64,000 bases of DNA, taken from NCBI GenBank assembly GCA_965200825.1, contig OZ241385.1, positions 2,852,001 through 2,916,000 on the forward strand. The letters run 5' to 3'. Below are positions 1 to 9,298 of this stretch, piece by piece. The stretch comes from Bin80 sp026709335 (GTDB lineage: Bacteria; Bacteroidota; Rhodothermia; Rhodothermales; Bin80). The notes beneath the pieces were generated by a model. It saw only the letters and a program-made list of their open reading frames with translations, did no database searches and was not told where the DNA came from. Each line of letters begins with the position of its first letter. Position 1 is the stretch's first letter. Made by a program: the position numbers and the translations under genes.

Positions 1-171
1 CTTCAACCCCTCCATCTTGCCTTTTTACCCTAATATAAATGGTCTTTTTTGTCAAGGTGTTTTTTATTGCACAATCTGGACGAAATCCATGTCTATATGA
101 TCTTCCAGGATTATATATTTGACTTAATTCATTGGGATCAAGAGATCAATTTTCATAAACATGAGTAAAGT

Positions 172-1799
172 GAGCCTCTTGCAAAACCTCTGAGCTCGAA
201 GAACTGAGGGACAAAAGAAGATAGTACTGTTTATTCTTCAGGCCCTGTTTTGTTCCCAAAAAAGGGAAGATTTTCGATCAGTTTCCTTGGAAGCCCTGTC
301 TTTTTCGAATTTCGTAGAACATGCGCCTTCATTTCATCTGTTTGGGGGCATAATTCGTACCGATTCCCCCCACCAATCCTACGAGTCCCTGATTTCAGAA
401 CCCCAAATTTTGATTCTTAAACGCAGATTGAACCCGTTTACTGGATCAATCGGAGCATTTGGTCTACCGTGAGCACCACCACGCCAAACATCAGGTGACA
501 CCTTACTTTCTCATGTCCACGCACTCGAAGATTGCGTGCGCCAAACTCATCCTTCAACCGTCCAAACGCCCGCTCTACGGTAGATCGCTCTTTGTAACGT
601 TCCCGCTCCGCAGGAACGAAATTTGCATGCCGCCGTGCCTTTAGCTCCCGGTCATGCGCCGCTTTTTGATTGCGCGGATTCTTGTCAATGATCGGAACCC
701 GTCCAGCAGCTCGGCTCTCTGCGTATAGATCCTCTGCGTCATAGGCACTGTCCATGATCTCATACAGATACGCAACCTGTTGCTCCGTGATTCGAGACAG
801 TGGAATGGCTGCCTGACTATCATGCATGGACGCAGACGTTACCATACAACTGATAGGAATACCACCATCCGCAGTATCCATGTGGAGCTTATATCCAATC
901 CATTTCGTCGTATGCCCCTTTGCATTCCGCTTGCATCCCACGGTACAGTCGTTTGGAAGATCCTCCAACATTTCGTCTACGTCCATCGTCCGTTGTTTTT
1001 CCATGCGACGAAGTTCCTTGGGCCGTTCTTCTCCCTTTTTCGGACGTCCACGCTTTTTCGGGGCAGGGGCAGGAGCTTCCTTCTTTGGAACCGGTTTCTC
1101 TCGGGCCTCAATCGCCGTGGAATCCCGAGAAATATGGCCCACCAACTCTCCGTCATACCCTTCTGCAATCAAGGCCTCATGAATTCGGTTCGGGAGCTGA
1201 TTGTGCGCAAACTCTCGGAACGCACGCGAAAACGTGGATTCACTGGGCACGGTCAGATCGCTGGGCCAGCCACAAATGGACCGAAGGATCGAATCGGTCA
1301 ACAGCCGCTCTCGGAGCGCTGACGTCGTCTGGATATTCAAGACCATCTTCGCCATAAAACTCCGCGCAAGACTCGCGCGATGCGCTTCCGGGCGTCCTCC
1401 ATATCGACCGGGCAACGAGCGCGGAAGATGATCGTCCACTCGTGCTATTTCAAGCACCATCATCAGCTTCTGGTACCGCTTGGGGAGTGAGCCAAACTGC
1501 CGTTCCAGCCACGGAAACAATTCTTGCTGGCAACTGATATAAAAGCCTCGTATTTTCTTTTTAAGGGACATGGGAACCTCCGTTTTTGTGTTTGGATTTT
1601 GATACCCTAAAGATACGAAATCTGGAGGATTCCGTCCCTTATTTTAACTCCGGAATAAGAGTCAATCTGGTATGTTTCGAGACAGAAAAAAATAATTTGA
1701 CCAGGTTCCCAAAAGGCGATCTAAATTGCCCGAATTGGATGCGCAGAGGTCGGGAATTTTTCAAAAAATACCCCGATCCAGAGGTTTTGCAAGAGGCTC
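172..1799 (-). mobile_element. Insertion sequence copy A (1,628 bp, DDE transposase, 4-bp-TSD type)
   Basis: The ends are perfect 21-bp inverted repeats, reading inward GAGCCTCTTGCAAAACCTCT plus G (172-192 and the complement of 1779-1799). An element of the same 1,628-bp length lies inverted at 54616-56243, and the encoded transposases are identical, so the two copies are very recent. Unlike copy B, this copy has no matching flanking duplication: AAGT lies outside the left end and GATA outside the right end. The right flank is the interior of a YyaL-type gene whose missing C-terminal part is not found in bases 1-171. This copy is therefore probably a junction left by recombination or deletion between copies rather than a clean insertion. 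Family placement close to IS1182/IS5-like elements is inferred from the DUF772-type N-terminus and the 4-bp duplication of copy B. Confidence 0.93.
438..1571 (-). CDS. DDE transposase of IS copy A (377 aa)
   Basis: This transposase cuts and joins the ends of its own IS. The N-terminal part (about 70-135) resembles the DUF772/InsH-type domain. The RNase-H-like core shows a plausible DDE triad: D150 in SRDSTAIE, D274 in MDSAYDAED and E333 in STVERAFGRLK. A Lys/Pro/Ala-rich insertion at about 157-195 (PKKRGRPKKGE) sits between the first Asp and the rest of the core and may bind DNA. The start ATG has a strong GGAGG ribosome site just upstream, which is unusual among its neighbours, most of which lack a clear one. 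The frame is intact and identical to the copy at 54844-55977, so it is probably active. Exact ISfinder group not assigned. Confidence 0.93.
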   Translation of the reverse strand: MSLKKKIRGFYISCQQELFPWLERQFGSLPKRYQKLMMVLEIARVDDHLPRSLPGRYGGRPEAHRASLARSFMAKMVLNIQTTSALRERLLTDSILRSICGWPSDLTVPSESTFSRAFREFAHNQLPNRIHEALIAEGYDGELVGHISRDSTAIEAREKPVPKKEAPAPAPKKRGRPKKGEERPKELRRMEKQRTMDVDEMLEDLPNDCTVGCKRNAKGHTTKWIGYKLHMDTADGGIPISCMVTSASMHDSQAAIPLSRITEQQVAYLYEIMDSAYDAEDLYAESRAAGRVPIIDKNPRNQKAAHDRELKARRHANFVPAERERYKERSTVERAFGRLKDEFGARNLRVRGHEKVRCHLMFGVVVLTVDQMLRLIQ

Positions 1800-2634
1800 G
1801 ATAGATAAGGATTAAAAGTGCCTGATCATACAACATCTTTTCAAAGTGAGGAACTCGCCAAACTTCATCTGTACTGTAGCGATGAAATCCTCCTCCGATT
1901 TGGTCATAGATCCCACCCCTGCGCATTTTTTGAAGTGTGTGCTCAACAATTTCCAATGGGCGTGGATCTTCAGTTCGATACCAATAACGCAATAAGAACC
2001 GCAGTCTCTCAGGGGACGGGAATTTGGGTGCACGTCCCAATCCACCATGAGCCGAATCATATTTTCTCTCATAGTAACGGAATGCCTGATGGAGAGCCTC
2101 CTCCGACAGCGATTCCCCTGACAAATCTAGATGTATGGAGGCTTTCAGCGCCTGCGTAAAATTGTCTGCAATGTTCTCGAATTGGGGGCGATCTTTCTTC
2201 CATGAAAATGCAATCTTTGGAATGATCTGCAAAAGCCCTTCCCGCCCGTAACGGGCAGTCTTGGGAATATACGTGGCGGCAAAAAAGGGGCGCATCTCAG
2301 CGGTCATCATGATGGATAATGGCCACCCACCGTGACCCGTGGCAGCCTGGCAAGCACTCATATAGATAGCATCTATATCGGGGCGCTCCTCGCGATCAAC
2401 CTTGATATTGATAAAAGTCTCGTTGAGTAATCGAGCTACTTCAGGGTCCTCAAATGATTCCCTTTCCATCACGTGACACCAGTGACAGGTGGCATACCCG
2501 ATTGAGAGAAAAATCGGTCGATCAGTTTTACGAGCTGCTACAAATGCGTCACTTCCCCAAGGCCACCAGTCTACGGGGTTGTCCTTGTGCTGGAGCAGAT
2601 ACGGGCTTTTCTCGGTGGCGAGACGATTACTCAT
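1800..2634 (-). pseudogene. YyaL/SPATA20-type thioredoxin-domain protein, truncated by IS
   Basis: The N-terminal 278 codons match the DUF255/YyaL (SPATA20) family: SPYLLQH-DNPVDW near the start, a thioredoxin-like CHWC motif about residue 50, DREERPDID, and the start of the glycosidase-like half with GGIYDQIGGGFHRYSTD and VPHFEKMLYD. Family members are usually about 650-700 residues. Here the reading frame runs into the IS at 1799 and picks up about 54 foreign codons. The remaining two thirds are missing from the window. The start is taken as ATG 2634, which overlaps the glycerate kinase stop as ATGAGTAA; a TTG two codons earlier is possible. The family role is poorly defined (proposed thiol-redox or sugar-modifying enzyme). 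The gene is almost certainly non-functional here. Confidence 0.9.
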
Positions 2635-3931
2635 GTGCAATCAGTGTAATTCCTATGTCCATCACGTTTGTGTGAGTAGGACCGGTTACAAGAAGCTGGT
2701 TGACTGCCTTCAGGCAGGGATAGGAATCATTCGCATCCAAGGCTACTCGGGGATCTATTCCTTGGGAGCGAATCGCTTGAATTGTCTCAGATGTCACCCA
2801 TCCGCCCGCTGCATCCGTGGGACCGTCAATGCCATCAGTACCAGCGGAAAGAAGTACGATATCTGCATCTGCACCTTCAAGTTCAAATGCGCTCGCAAGC
2901 ACTAATTCCTGATTACGGCCTCCCTTGCCATTTCCCTTAATCGTTACAGTCGTCTCACCTCCCCAAATAAGGCATTGACCAGGCTGTGATCTTCGGATTT
3001 TTCGTGCCACCCTCTCTCCAATATCTCTTGCTTCACCATGTACTGCATTGTCTATATCAGCAACATGATAGCCCATCTCGAAAGCGATCTTCCGTGCTGC
3101 ATTCAGAGCATCTGTATTCGAGGCCAAAAGTTGGAAATAAGATCGCTTCAATTGTTCGGATCCCGGCTTGGGTGTATCAGGTATCATTCCCCTGACTCCA
3201 TGATTCAAATGATTCAACACTGACTCAGGGATCTGGAGATCATAGGCTTGAATAATCTCAAGAGCATCATGCCAAGTTGTTGAATCCGCAACTGTGGGAC
3301 CACTTCCAATGACTGACGGATTATCTCCGATCACATCAGATATAGCTAACGTAACGAGTTTGGCAGGCCATGCCGCCTTTGCAAGCCACCCTCCTTTGAT
3401 CGCAGATAAATGTTTTCGGAGCGTATTGATTTCATGAATCTCGGCACCACTCTGCAATAATAATTGATTCACGGTACGCAAATCTTCCAGAGTCAGGCCA
3501 TCAGGCGGTAAACTCCATAACGCCGAAGCACCACCACTAAGGAGAACAACAAGTGTATCCTCCTCACCACAGCTATGGGCAATTTCCAGGGCATCCGTAG
3601 CAGCCTGCCGGCTACCGTCATCCGGAACAGGGTGCCCGCCCTCAGTAACTCTGATGGATCGAGGCGAATTCTGATCCTTTGGGAATGAATCAATATATCC
3701 GTGAGGGACAACGACATGACCTTCAAAAACGCATTCAGGATATTTATGCTCCAATGCTGCTGCCATCGCCATAGCTGCTTTCCCCGCCCCCACTACATGA
3801 CAAGGGCCTGAAAAGAGTACTTCATCTGCCAACCCAAGTGAATGATCTGCACTTACACTTTCAATTGCGGCATGAAAAATCTTCTTCGCCGCTTTGACGA
3901 GTTCAAAACTTCTCTTTTCAGATTCACTCAT
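2627..3931 (-). CDS. Glycerate 2-kinase, MOFRL/DUF4147 type (434 aa)
   Basis: This cytoplasmic kinase is expected to phosphorylate D-glycerate to 2-phosphoglycerate with ATP, feeding glyoxylate, serine or sugar-acid breakdown into lower glycolysis. The N-terminal DUF4147 domain has VVGAGKAAMAMAAALE (about 47-62), VVVPHGY, EGGHPVPDDGSRQAA and the glycine-rich LLSGGASALWSLP. The C-terminal MOFRL domain has CLIWGGETTVTIKGNGKGGRNQE and LSAGTDGIDGPTDAAGG, both family hallmarks. Length is normal (about 420-450). It is co-directional with, and overlaps by 8 nt, the truncated YyaL-type gene downstream, so the two were probably co-transcribed. No regulatory site was recognised in the 205-bp gap to the sulfatase upstream. 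Confidence 0.93.
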   Translation of the reverse strand: MSESEKRSFELVKAAKKIFHAAIESVSADHSLGLADEVLFSGPCHVVGAGKAAMAMAAALEHKYPECVFEGHVVVPHGYIDSFPKDQNSPRSIRVTEGGHPVPDDGSRQAATDALEIAHSCGEEDTLVVLLSGGASALWSLPPDGLTLEDLRTVNQLLLQSGAEIHEINTLRKHLSAIKGGWLAKAAWPAKLVTLAISDVIGDNPSVIGSGPTVADSTTWHDALEIIQAYDLQIPESVLNHLNHGVRGMIPDTPKPGSEQLKRSYFQLLASNTDALNAARKIAFEMGYHVADIDNAVHGEARDIGERVARKIRRSQPGQCLIWGGETTVTIKGNGKGGRNQELVLASAFELEGADADIVLLSAGTDGIDGPTDAAGGWVTSETIQAIRSQGIDPRVALDANDSYPCLKAVNQLLVTGPTHTNVMDIGITLIAHE

Positions 3932-4136
3932 TCAGCGTCAACAGAGGCGTGGTTCTTCAAGCCTTTTCATCCGTCAGCATCATTAGCATTTCATGGATTC
4001 ACTCCCGACTATCACCGACATCAAGATTATGCCAATTCTGTATCCTTCAAATATATGACCCGAAGATTAAATCAACTCTGAATCCGATGTAACCAATAAC
4101 AGGAGTTCGGTTTTTCTCCGGCATCAGAAACCTGTA

Positions 4137-5549
4137 TCAATAATCAGCTTCATTCGCACTGGCTTCCTGAGAGATTCTCCACCGATTCCATTCTTCAACC
4201 ATTTCATTTAGTTTACTCGGATGGGAGGTGGCTATATTATCTGATTCGGAAGGATCTCTCGTAATATTGTATAACTCAAAATTTTGACCTCCGTCATTGC
4301 TGTATATCTTGTAATTTTCATCCATCAAACTGACTTGTTGCTGAAACCGGAAAGCCAATTTTTTTTCTCTCCTCTCTGCGGCTCCAATGATTTGGGGCCA
4401 AAGATCTACTCCGTCAAAAGGTCGATCGTATTTTTCAATGTTAATGCTGATGATACTTGCAATAGTAGGGAAATAGTCTGAAGTAAAGGAGGGAGATCCC
4501 AACCTACTACCAGGCTTTATTTTCCCCGGCCATTCCATCAAACCGGGGACTCTGATTCCCCCTTCATAGAGGCTTCTTTTTCTGCCTTTGAGTCCGTTGG
4601 TTGTTCCTTGACTCCTCCCTGTTACGGTTGCGCCTTCAGGCCCGTTATCACTGGTAAAAAATAATACGGTTCGCTCGGCGATTTCCAGTTCTCGAAGGGT
4701 TTTTCTCAAACGCCCCACTTGTTCATCCATAGCAGTCAATGCCCCATAAAAATGCTGTTGATCTTCAGATAAATCTTTGTACTGTTCCTTGTAATATCCG
4801 CCTGCAACTACGGGGAGATGTGGTGTGTGAAACCATATGATGCCGAAGAAAGGTTGCTCTTCTTCTACAGCGCTCTCGATGAAAGGAATTACCCTGTCCA
4901 TGATGACACGAGAATCATCTCCTTCCAGATTATCCGTTATAATTTCCCCGGATTCTGACCAGTAAAACGTATTGAATGACTCCCCTTCTTTCAGAGTCGG
5001 TGATACATCCCCGGCGAAGCTGGAAGGTGTAATCATAGGATCCCAGGTAGGTACTTTTGACTCGGTTACGAAGTACGTATCAAAGCCATGATCAGAGGGC
5101 GGCGAATAATGCACTTCATACTCAGGTCTACCTCCCCGATTACCATCAATCATCTCTCGCGTCAATGTTCCCAAATGCCATTTACCAAAGATTCCTGTGC
5201 TGTATCCTGCCTCTTTGACCAATTCTGCCAGAGTAATTTCTTCGACCTTCAGATGACCACAATTGGCATGGCAGATCCCATAACGAAGCGGGTGACGCCC
5301 CGTCATAACACTTCCTCGGGTGGGTGAACATACCGGTGAAGCTGCATAGAAACGACTGAAAACCAGTCCATTGGATGCCATCTCATCCAAGTTGGGGGTT
5401 TTCAGATATGGATGTCCGTTGTATCCTGTATCCCCCCATCCTTGGTCATCTGTCATAATGAGAATGATATTCGGGAACTCTGCTTTCTTTGATTCTTCCT
5501 GACACGATAACATGAGTAATGTTAGCAGCAGAGCAATTAATTTGTTCAT
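4137..5549 (-). CDS. Sulfatase (arylsulfatase family) lipoprotein
   Basis: This is a secreted sulfate-ester hydrolase of the alkaline phosphatase superfamily. Residues 1-16 are a lipoprotein signal (LLTLLMLSC) with C16 as the lipidated cysteine. Metal-binding acidic residues appear in MTDDQGWGD (D34, D35). The active-site signature CSPTRG at C74 is the C-x-P-x-R motif oxidised to formylglycine. FGKWHLG and TSDNGPEG further support the family. The substrate cannot be read from sequence; sulfated polysaccharides or sulfolipids are typical in marine Bacteroidota. No formylglycine-generating enzyme or anaerobic maturase lies in the window, so maturation must come from elsewhere. Length 470 aa is normal. 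The gene stands alone between the glycerate kinase and a 670-bp intergenic stretch. Confidence 0.95.
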   Translation of the reverse strand: MNKLIALLLTLLMLSCQEESKKAEFPNIILIMTDDQGWGDTGYNGHPYLKTPNLDEMASNGLVFSRFYAASPVCSPTRGSVMTGRHPLRYGICHANCGHLKVEEITLAELVKEAGYSTGIFGKWHLGTLTREMIDGNRGGRPEYEVHYSPPSDHGFDTYFVTESKVPTWDPMITPSSFAGDVSPTLKEGESFNTFYWSESGEIITDNLEGDDSRVIMDRVIPFIESAVEEEQPFFGIIWFHTPHLPVVAGGYYKEQYKDLSEDQQHFYGALTAMDEQVGRLRKTLRELEIAERTVLFFTSDNGPEGATVTGRSQGTTNGLKGRKRSLYEGGIRVPGLMEWPGKIKPGSRLGSPSFTSDYFPTIASIISINIEKYDRPFDGVDLWPQIIGAAERREKKLAFRFQQQVSLMDENYKIYSNDGGQNFELYNITRDPSESDNIATSHPSKLNEMVEEWNRWRISQEASANEADY

Positions 5550-6219
5550 TTGATCGAAAGAATTCCCTTTTCTTACATGTTATGCTCACGTCCAAAGCAT
5601 TCCAGCTTGCTCTGTACACCAAACTTTTGGGCACCCAGATACGAAATCTGAAGAACCTGTGTTTTAGGGTTTATGGAAATCAGTGTTCCGAAAATATCTT
5701 CCATCTCCAGATTTTCCTGCTACAAAAAGAATGATTTTCTGTCAGATTAGAATAGATCTGATGAGCCTCAAAATATAGTGACCAACTAGATGCACAAGCA
5801 AGGTTGACTACATCTAGTGTACTGTAATCGTTCTGATGAACTTCCCTACCATAAACTCACTTGTGATTGTAAAAAATTCCATATATGCTGAACCTCTTGC
5901 AAAACCCCTGAAATTGAGCGTAAACATTGCCCTGGAAGCACCTGAGGGAATCTTTTCATCTGAAAACAGAGGTTTTGCAAGAACCTCTGCTGAATTCAAA
6001 ATTAGATGAGATCCTAGGCGGGAGCGAAACACAGAGACATGTTCGTCGTTAGTTTGTGTTCCTTCTTTGGAGAAATTCTGCGAAAACCGCGATGCAAAGT
6101 CAATATGAGGTCGTATTCGATCCACATCTAGAGATGGCGGATTTTTAATCGCAGATATTTCTATGGAAATGGAAATTCGTTTTTAACCACTCTGTTCATT
6201 ACTTAATCCATCTATTCTT
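5550..6219. other. 670-bp intergenic region holding a mini-element
   Basis: No convincing gene is seen apart from the 98-bp mini-element at 5890-5987. A 103-codon minus-strand frame (5814-6125) runs through it, but it has no recognisable family features and is treated as unsupported. The insertion plus its duplication is 102 bp, a multiple of three, so the frame stays open through it. A promoter for the DinB gene should lie near 6130-6219; nothing distinctive is seen. Confidence 0.5.
5890..5987. mobile_element. 98-bp MITE related to the 1,628-bp IS, with TGCT target duplication
   Basis: The ends form 21-bp inverted repeats that match the IS ends at 172 and 54616 with two differences each: left GAACCTCTTGCAAAACCCCT plus G, right (reverse complement) GAGGTTCTTGCAAAACCTCT plus G. 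It is flanked by the 4-bp direct repeat TGCT (5886-5889 and 5988-5991), the same duplication length as IS copy B (GTAA). The interior is about 56 bp without coding capacity. This fits a non-autonomous miniature element mobilised in trans by the IS transposase. The end similarity, symmetry and duplication are seen directly; mobilisation is inferred. Confidence 0.85.
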
Positions 6220-6732
6220 ATGCTAAGAAGTATTGCATTTTTACTTGCAGCCATTCTGGCGTTGCCTGCTATGGCTCAAGATCACAGCAATAGCGATTAC
6301 TTGGATGCCATTACCGCAGATTTCAATGGTACCTCCGAGAAACTCAACTCTCTGGCCCAGGCCATTTCTGAAGATCATTTTGACTGGAGTCCTGCCGAAG
6401 GAGTTCGCTCCGTTGTAGAGGTACTCAATCATGTGTCCGATGCGAATTTCGGAATCGCCGCGTCATTGGGGCATATGTCAGATTATGAAGCTTCCAATAT
6501 TGACACGAAAGAAGGCGCCCTTGCACGTTTGAGTGCGTCTCAGGCCCATGTAGTTGAACTCCTTGCTTCCTTGGCCAAAGCTGATCTGAGCACAACTACT
6601 GAGCTCTTCGGCATGACCATTAATCACTATGGAGCGATCGGTATCCTCACGGGACATACCCATGAGCATTTGGGGCAATTGATTGCCTATGCCCGCTCAA
6701 ATGAAATTGCCCCACCCTGGAGTGGTGGTTGA
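6220..6732 (+). CDS. DinB/YfiT-fold metal-binding protein with signal peptide
   Basis: This 170-aa protein has a cleavable signal peptide (about 1-19, ending PAMAQ) and a four-helix DinB-like domain. The usual metal triad is visible as H71 (LNHVSD), H146 and H150 (GHTHEHLGQL). DinB-superfamily proteins include metal-dependent thiol transferases and hydrolases; exported members are common in Bacteroidota but mostly of unknown substrate. It overlaps the following TctC-type gene, so the two are probably translated from one mRNA. Start is ATG 6220, the only start giving the signal peptide. Function beyond the fold is not assigned. Confidence 0.88.
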   Translation: MLRSIAFLLAAILALPAMAQDHSNSDYLDAITADFNGTSEKLNSLAQAISEDHFDWSPAEGVRSVVEVLNHVSDANFGIAASLGHMSDYEASNIDTKEGALARLSASQAHVVELLASLAKADLSTTTELFGMTINHYGAIGILTGHTHEHLGQLIAYARSNEIAPPWSGG

Positions 6733-7702
6733 TCGCCTGATTGCCGGTGGGTTCGGTTTTCTGTTACTTACACTGTGCTCTTGCCAGACGCCTGGCATTG
6801 AGCAGGGGTATCCAAGCCGCTCCCTGGAGCTTATTGTACCTTGGGAGGATGGTTCCGGAGCCCGTGTGGGCTCTACTCTTTCCAACGCACTCACCAATGA
6901 GTTGGGGAAACCTGTCGATGTAGTGCATCGACCAAGTGACAATGGCATTGCCAGCCATGTGGCCTTGGCACAATCTCTCTATGATGGTTATACCTTGGGC
7001 ATACTAACTGTGGAGGCCACGATGCTCCACTGGACGGGAATTACGACAGTTGATTTATCCCACTATTCACCAATTGCTCTGATTGCCATAGATCCTGCCG
7101 TCATTACAGTTCGGGGAGATGCTGATTGGCAAGGAATCCATGAATTGATTAAAACATTGGAATCAAATCCTGGCACCTTGATCGCGAGTGGCACTTATTT
7201 TGGAGGTATATGGGATCTGGAACGGATTGGTTTTCTGAGTGCACTGAATCTGACGCAATCTACATTACCCTGGGATCCCAGCCCTGACACTAAGACTGCC
7301 CTTCAAAAATTATTGGCAGGCGATATTGATGTGGCTATTACATCCGTATCTGACGTTGATTCTCTCCGAAAAACTGGCCATGTTCGCTCACTTGCTGTAA
7401 TGGCGAATGAACGGCTTCCATCTGCTCCAGAGATCCCTACTCTCATGGAACTTGGAATCAATTATGCATCCGCCGGGAGCTGGATGGCACTTGCAGCTCC
7501 CAATAACCTGCCGGATGCACGACTGGAACTGTTACGTGTTGCTATCTGGAATATATCAAGGCAGTCTGACTTCAGACAATCCCTAGCGGATGATGGAATG
7601 CACTTTCGATATATTACCGGAAGTGCACTGGAGTCATTTTTACGTGAAGAAGATTTTCGTAATGGTACACTTTTAGATCAGGCCGGTCTCGCCCTTGAAT
7701 AA
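6701..7702 (+). CDS. TctC/Bug-family solute-binding lipoprotein
   Basis: The protein resembles substrate-binding proteins of tripartite tricarboxylate transporters: YPSRSLELIVPWEDGSGARV after the lipobox, GYTLGILTVEA, LLAGDIDVAITSVSDV, RSLAVMANERLPSAPEIPTLMELG and a C-terminal helix. A signal with lipobox LTLCSC precedes it, so it should be lipid-anchored. Start choice is uncertain: ATG 6701 is used, but ATG 6689, and GTG 6725 giving a GTGGTTGA overlap with the DinB stop, are also possible. No TctA/TctB membrane partners lie nearby, so it may be an orphan binding protein, and the ligand is unknown. Length is typical (about 320-340 aa). Confidence 0.88.
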   Translation: MKLPHPGVVVDRLIAGGFGFLLLTLCSCQTPGIEQGYPSRSLELIVPWEDGSGARVGSTLSNALTNELGKPVDVVHRPSDNGIASHVALAQSLYDGYTLGILTVEATMLHWTGITTVDLSHYSPIALIAIDPAVITVRGDADWQGIHELIKTLESNPGTLIASGTYFGGIWDLERIGFLSALNLTQSTLPWDPSPDTKTALQKLLAGDIDVAITSVSDVDSLRKTGHVRSLAVMANERLPSAPEIPTLMELGINYASAGSWMALAAPNNLPDARLELLRVAIWNISRQSDFRQSLADDGMHFRYITGSALESFLREEDFRNGTLLDQAGLALE

Positions 7703-8136
7703 CCTGCACACCCTATTACGCGCAGATCATGATCTCCACATTCATGCCGTTTGTAGTATGCAAACGTACTGATCCACCTCAACGTATTCCTATCCGTTTC
7801 TACAACCCTGTATAGCATTTCTGTCTCAGCCATTACAGACCCCCAAAATTTTTGAGTCAAACAGAAAGCTTGGTGTATCCCTGATTGGAAATGCAGCGGA
7901 CTCCATTTTACTTCAAAAATTTATTGATCTGTCTTTGAATCAAATCTCGAGTTGTGCCCTCATGTCATCGAATATCGTCTCCAACCGTGGATCGACAGAA
8001 TATTTTCACAGGCGAATTCTACGTGAGGAGCTCATTCTAAAACACTATCATGACTTTTGCCGAGATTCACGCCGCACTCGGCCCGTCTTTGACCTGACAA
8101 TCCATCAGATCATTTTTGAGCGGGATGCCGATTCAA
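7703..8136. other. 434-bp convergent intergenic region, no supported gene
   Basis: This lies between the ends of the TctC-type gene (plus) and lspA (minus). An 80-codon plus-strand frame at 7935-8177 starts with TTG, is preceded by several in-frame stops, runs into lspA antisense and shows no recognisable family. No strong terminator hairpin was found. Confidence 0.4.
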
Positions 8137-8826
8137 CTATTTCAGAAATGGGCACCGTTCCCCGCTCGAAGAATTGAGCGAGCCTTCCCCGGAAGGGTTC
8201 TGGTCAGACAGAGGGATTTGTTTTTCTTGAACGGGAGCACTGGTGGCAACCTCGGTGGGAAGATCAAGAGCTCCTGCCTCCTGCTCGCCGTGTAACCTAT
8301 TCAGAAATTTCTGTTGGAAAAGCAAAATACCAATCACACCACCAACAATTCCGATATCCGCAACATTGAAAATTGGAAAGAATGATAAATAGGTATCTCC
8401 GATGAAAGGAATTGATGAAGGCAGGCGCCCATACCAAATATCAAAATGAATAAAATCAACCACTCGACCTTGAAAAAAAGGGCCGTAATCAAAGATCATT
8501 CCGTAAAACAATCGATCAATAATATTTCCGGTGGCTCCCCCTAGAATACATGCCAAACTGACTGTATAGGGCATATAGCATTTTCTTATACGTAGCAAGT
8601 AGATTGCGATCATGGCCGCCGCTATAATTGAAAAACCCGTGATCAGGCCCGGAGGGCCAAAATTGATCCCGAATGCCATTCCGGGATTTTCGGTATAGGT
8701 AAACTTGAGCCAGTCTCCAATCAGGTCAATGGCCCCAATGTGCCCCATATCCATGTTCAGGCGCACAATCAATTTGGTCACTTGATCAAGAACCAGTACT
8801 CCAGCAACAACCCAGAGAAATCGCAT
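8137..8826 (-). CDS. lspA: Signal peptidase II (lipoprotein signal peptidase)
   Basis: This inner-membrane aspartic peptidase removes the signal peptide from diacylglyceryl-modified prolipoproteins, several of which are encoded in this window. Four membrane segments are visible (about 5-20, 58-78, 84-104, 152-170). The catalytic aspartates are D104 in GGATGNIIDR and D157 in FPIFNVADI. TENPGMAFGI is also conserved. At 229 aa it carries a hydrophilic C-terminal tail of about 50 residues (after about 178) beyond the usual length. It follows the TraR-like gene by 8 nt in the minus-strand run ybbA...lspA, an arrangement close to the ileS-lspA pairing known in many bacteria. Confidence 0.96.
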   Translation of the reverse strand: MRFLWVVAGVLVLDQVTKLIVRLNMDMGHIGAIDLIGDWLKFTYTENPGMAFGINFGPPGLITGFSIIAAAMIAIYLLRIRKCYMPYTVSLACILGGATGNIIDRLFYGMIFDYGPFFQGRVVDFIHFDIWYGRLPSSIPFIGDTYLSFFPIFNVADIGIVGGVIGILLFQQKFLNRLHGEQEAGALDLPTEVATSAPVQEKQIPLSDQNPSGEGSLNSSSGERCPFLK

Positions 8827-8834
8827 ATGCAGAT

Positions 8835-9266
8835 CTATCGCTTCTGCTTTAGTTTGGCTTCAATAGATATTTCCGTGTGTGGTACTGCTTCCAGCCGCTC
8901 CCGAGAAATAGGGTTACCCGTTACCTTGCAGATGCCATAGGTGCGGTTATCAATACGCTCAAGAGCCCGATCGAGATAACCAATATATTTTTGCTGACGA
9001 GCCAGCATCAGGTATAACTTCTCACGCTCCATAGCATCTGTTCCGGCATCGGCCATATGAAAACTGTACGCAGAGTCACTCTCTGACCGTTCACGTGAAT
9101 CTTTTATCTGGGCCTGCATCTTGGCCACATCTTCAACTGCGTCCTTGCGTTTGTCAAGGATAAGTGCACGAAAATGAGCCAGAACATCATCGTCAAACGG
9201 TGTCGTGACATGATCGGATGCTCCTTGATTTTCTGCCAATGCTTGGGCCGATTTTTTGGGTGCCAT
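8835..9266 (-). CDS. TraR/DksA-family protein lacking most zinc ligands
   Basis: This 143-aa protein has the DksA-like layout: a coiled-coil-prone helical region (about 28-105, with SDSAYSFHMADAGTDAMERE) followed by the C4-finger region RIDNRTYGICKVTGNPISRERLEAVPHTEISIEAK. Only one of the four zinc cysteines remains. DksA-type proteins bind in the RNA polymerase secondary channel and adjust transcription, often with ppGpp; zinc-poor variants exist and can still fold. It sits between ileS and lspA, a context seen in Bacteroidota. Specific role here is inferred from family only. Confidence 0.88.
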   Translation of the reverse strand: MAPKKSAQALAENQGASDHVTTPFDDDVLAHFRALILDKRKDAVEDVAKMQAQIKDSRERSESDSAYSFHMADAGTDAMEREKLYLMLARQQKYIGYLDRALERIDNRTYGICKVTGNPISRERLEAVPHTEISIEAKLKQKR

Positions 9267-9298
9267 ACTAATAATTATTCTGCTTTCATATCCAACAG

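Noticed and set aside
780..1322. Long antisense frames opposite the IS transposase
   Set aside because: They recur in both IS copies only because the DNA is identical; composition is that of a shadow frame.
5814..6125. 103-codon minus-strand frame spanning the MITE
   Set aside because: Open only because the 102-bp insertion unit is a multiple of three; no recognisable family or signal in the flanking parts.
7935..8177. 80-codon frame between the TctC-type gene and lspA
   Set aside because: TTG start, several upstream stops, overlap with lspA antisense and no family resemblance.
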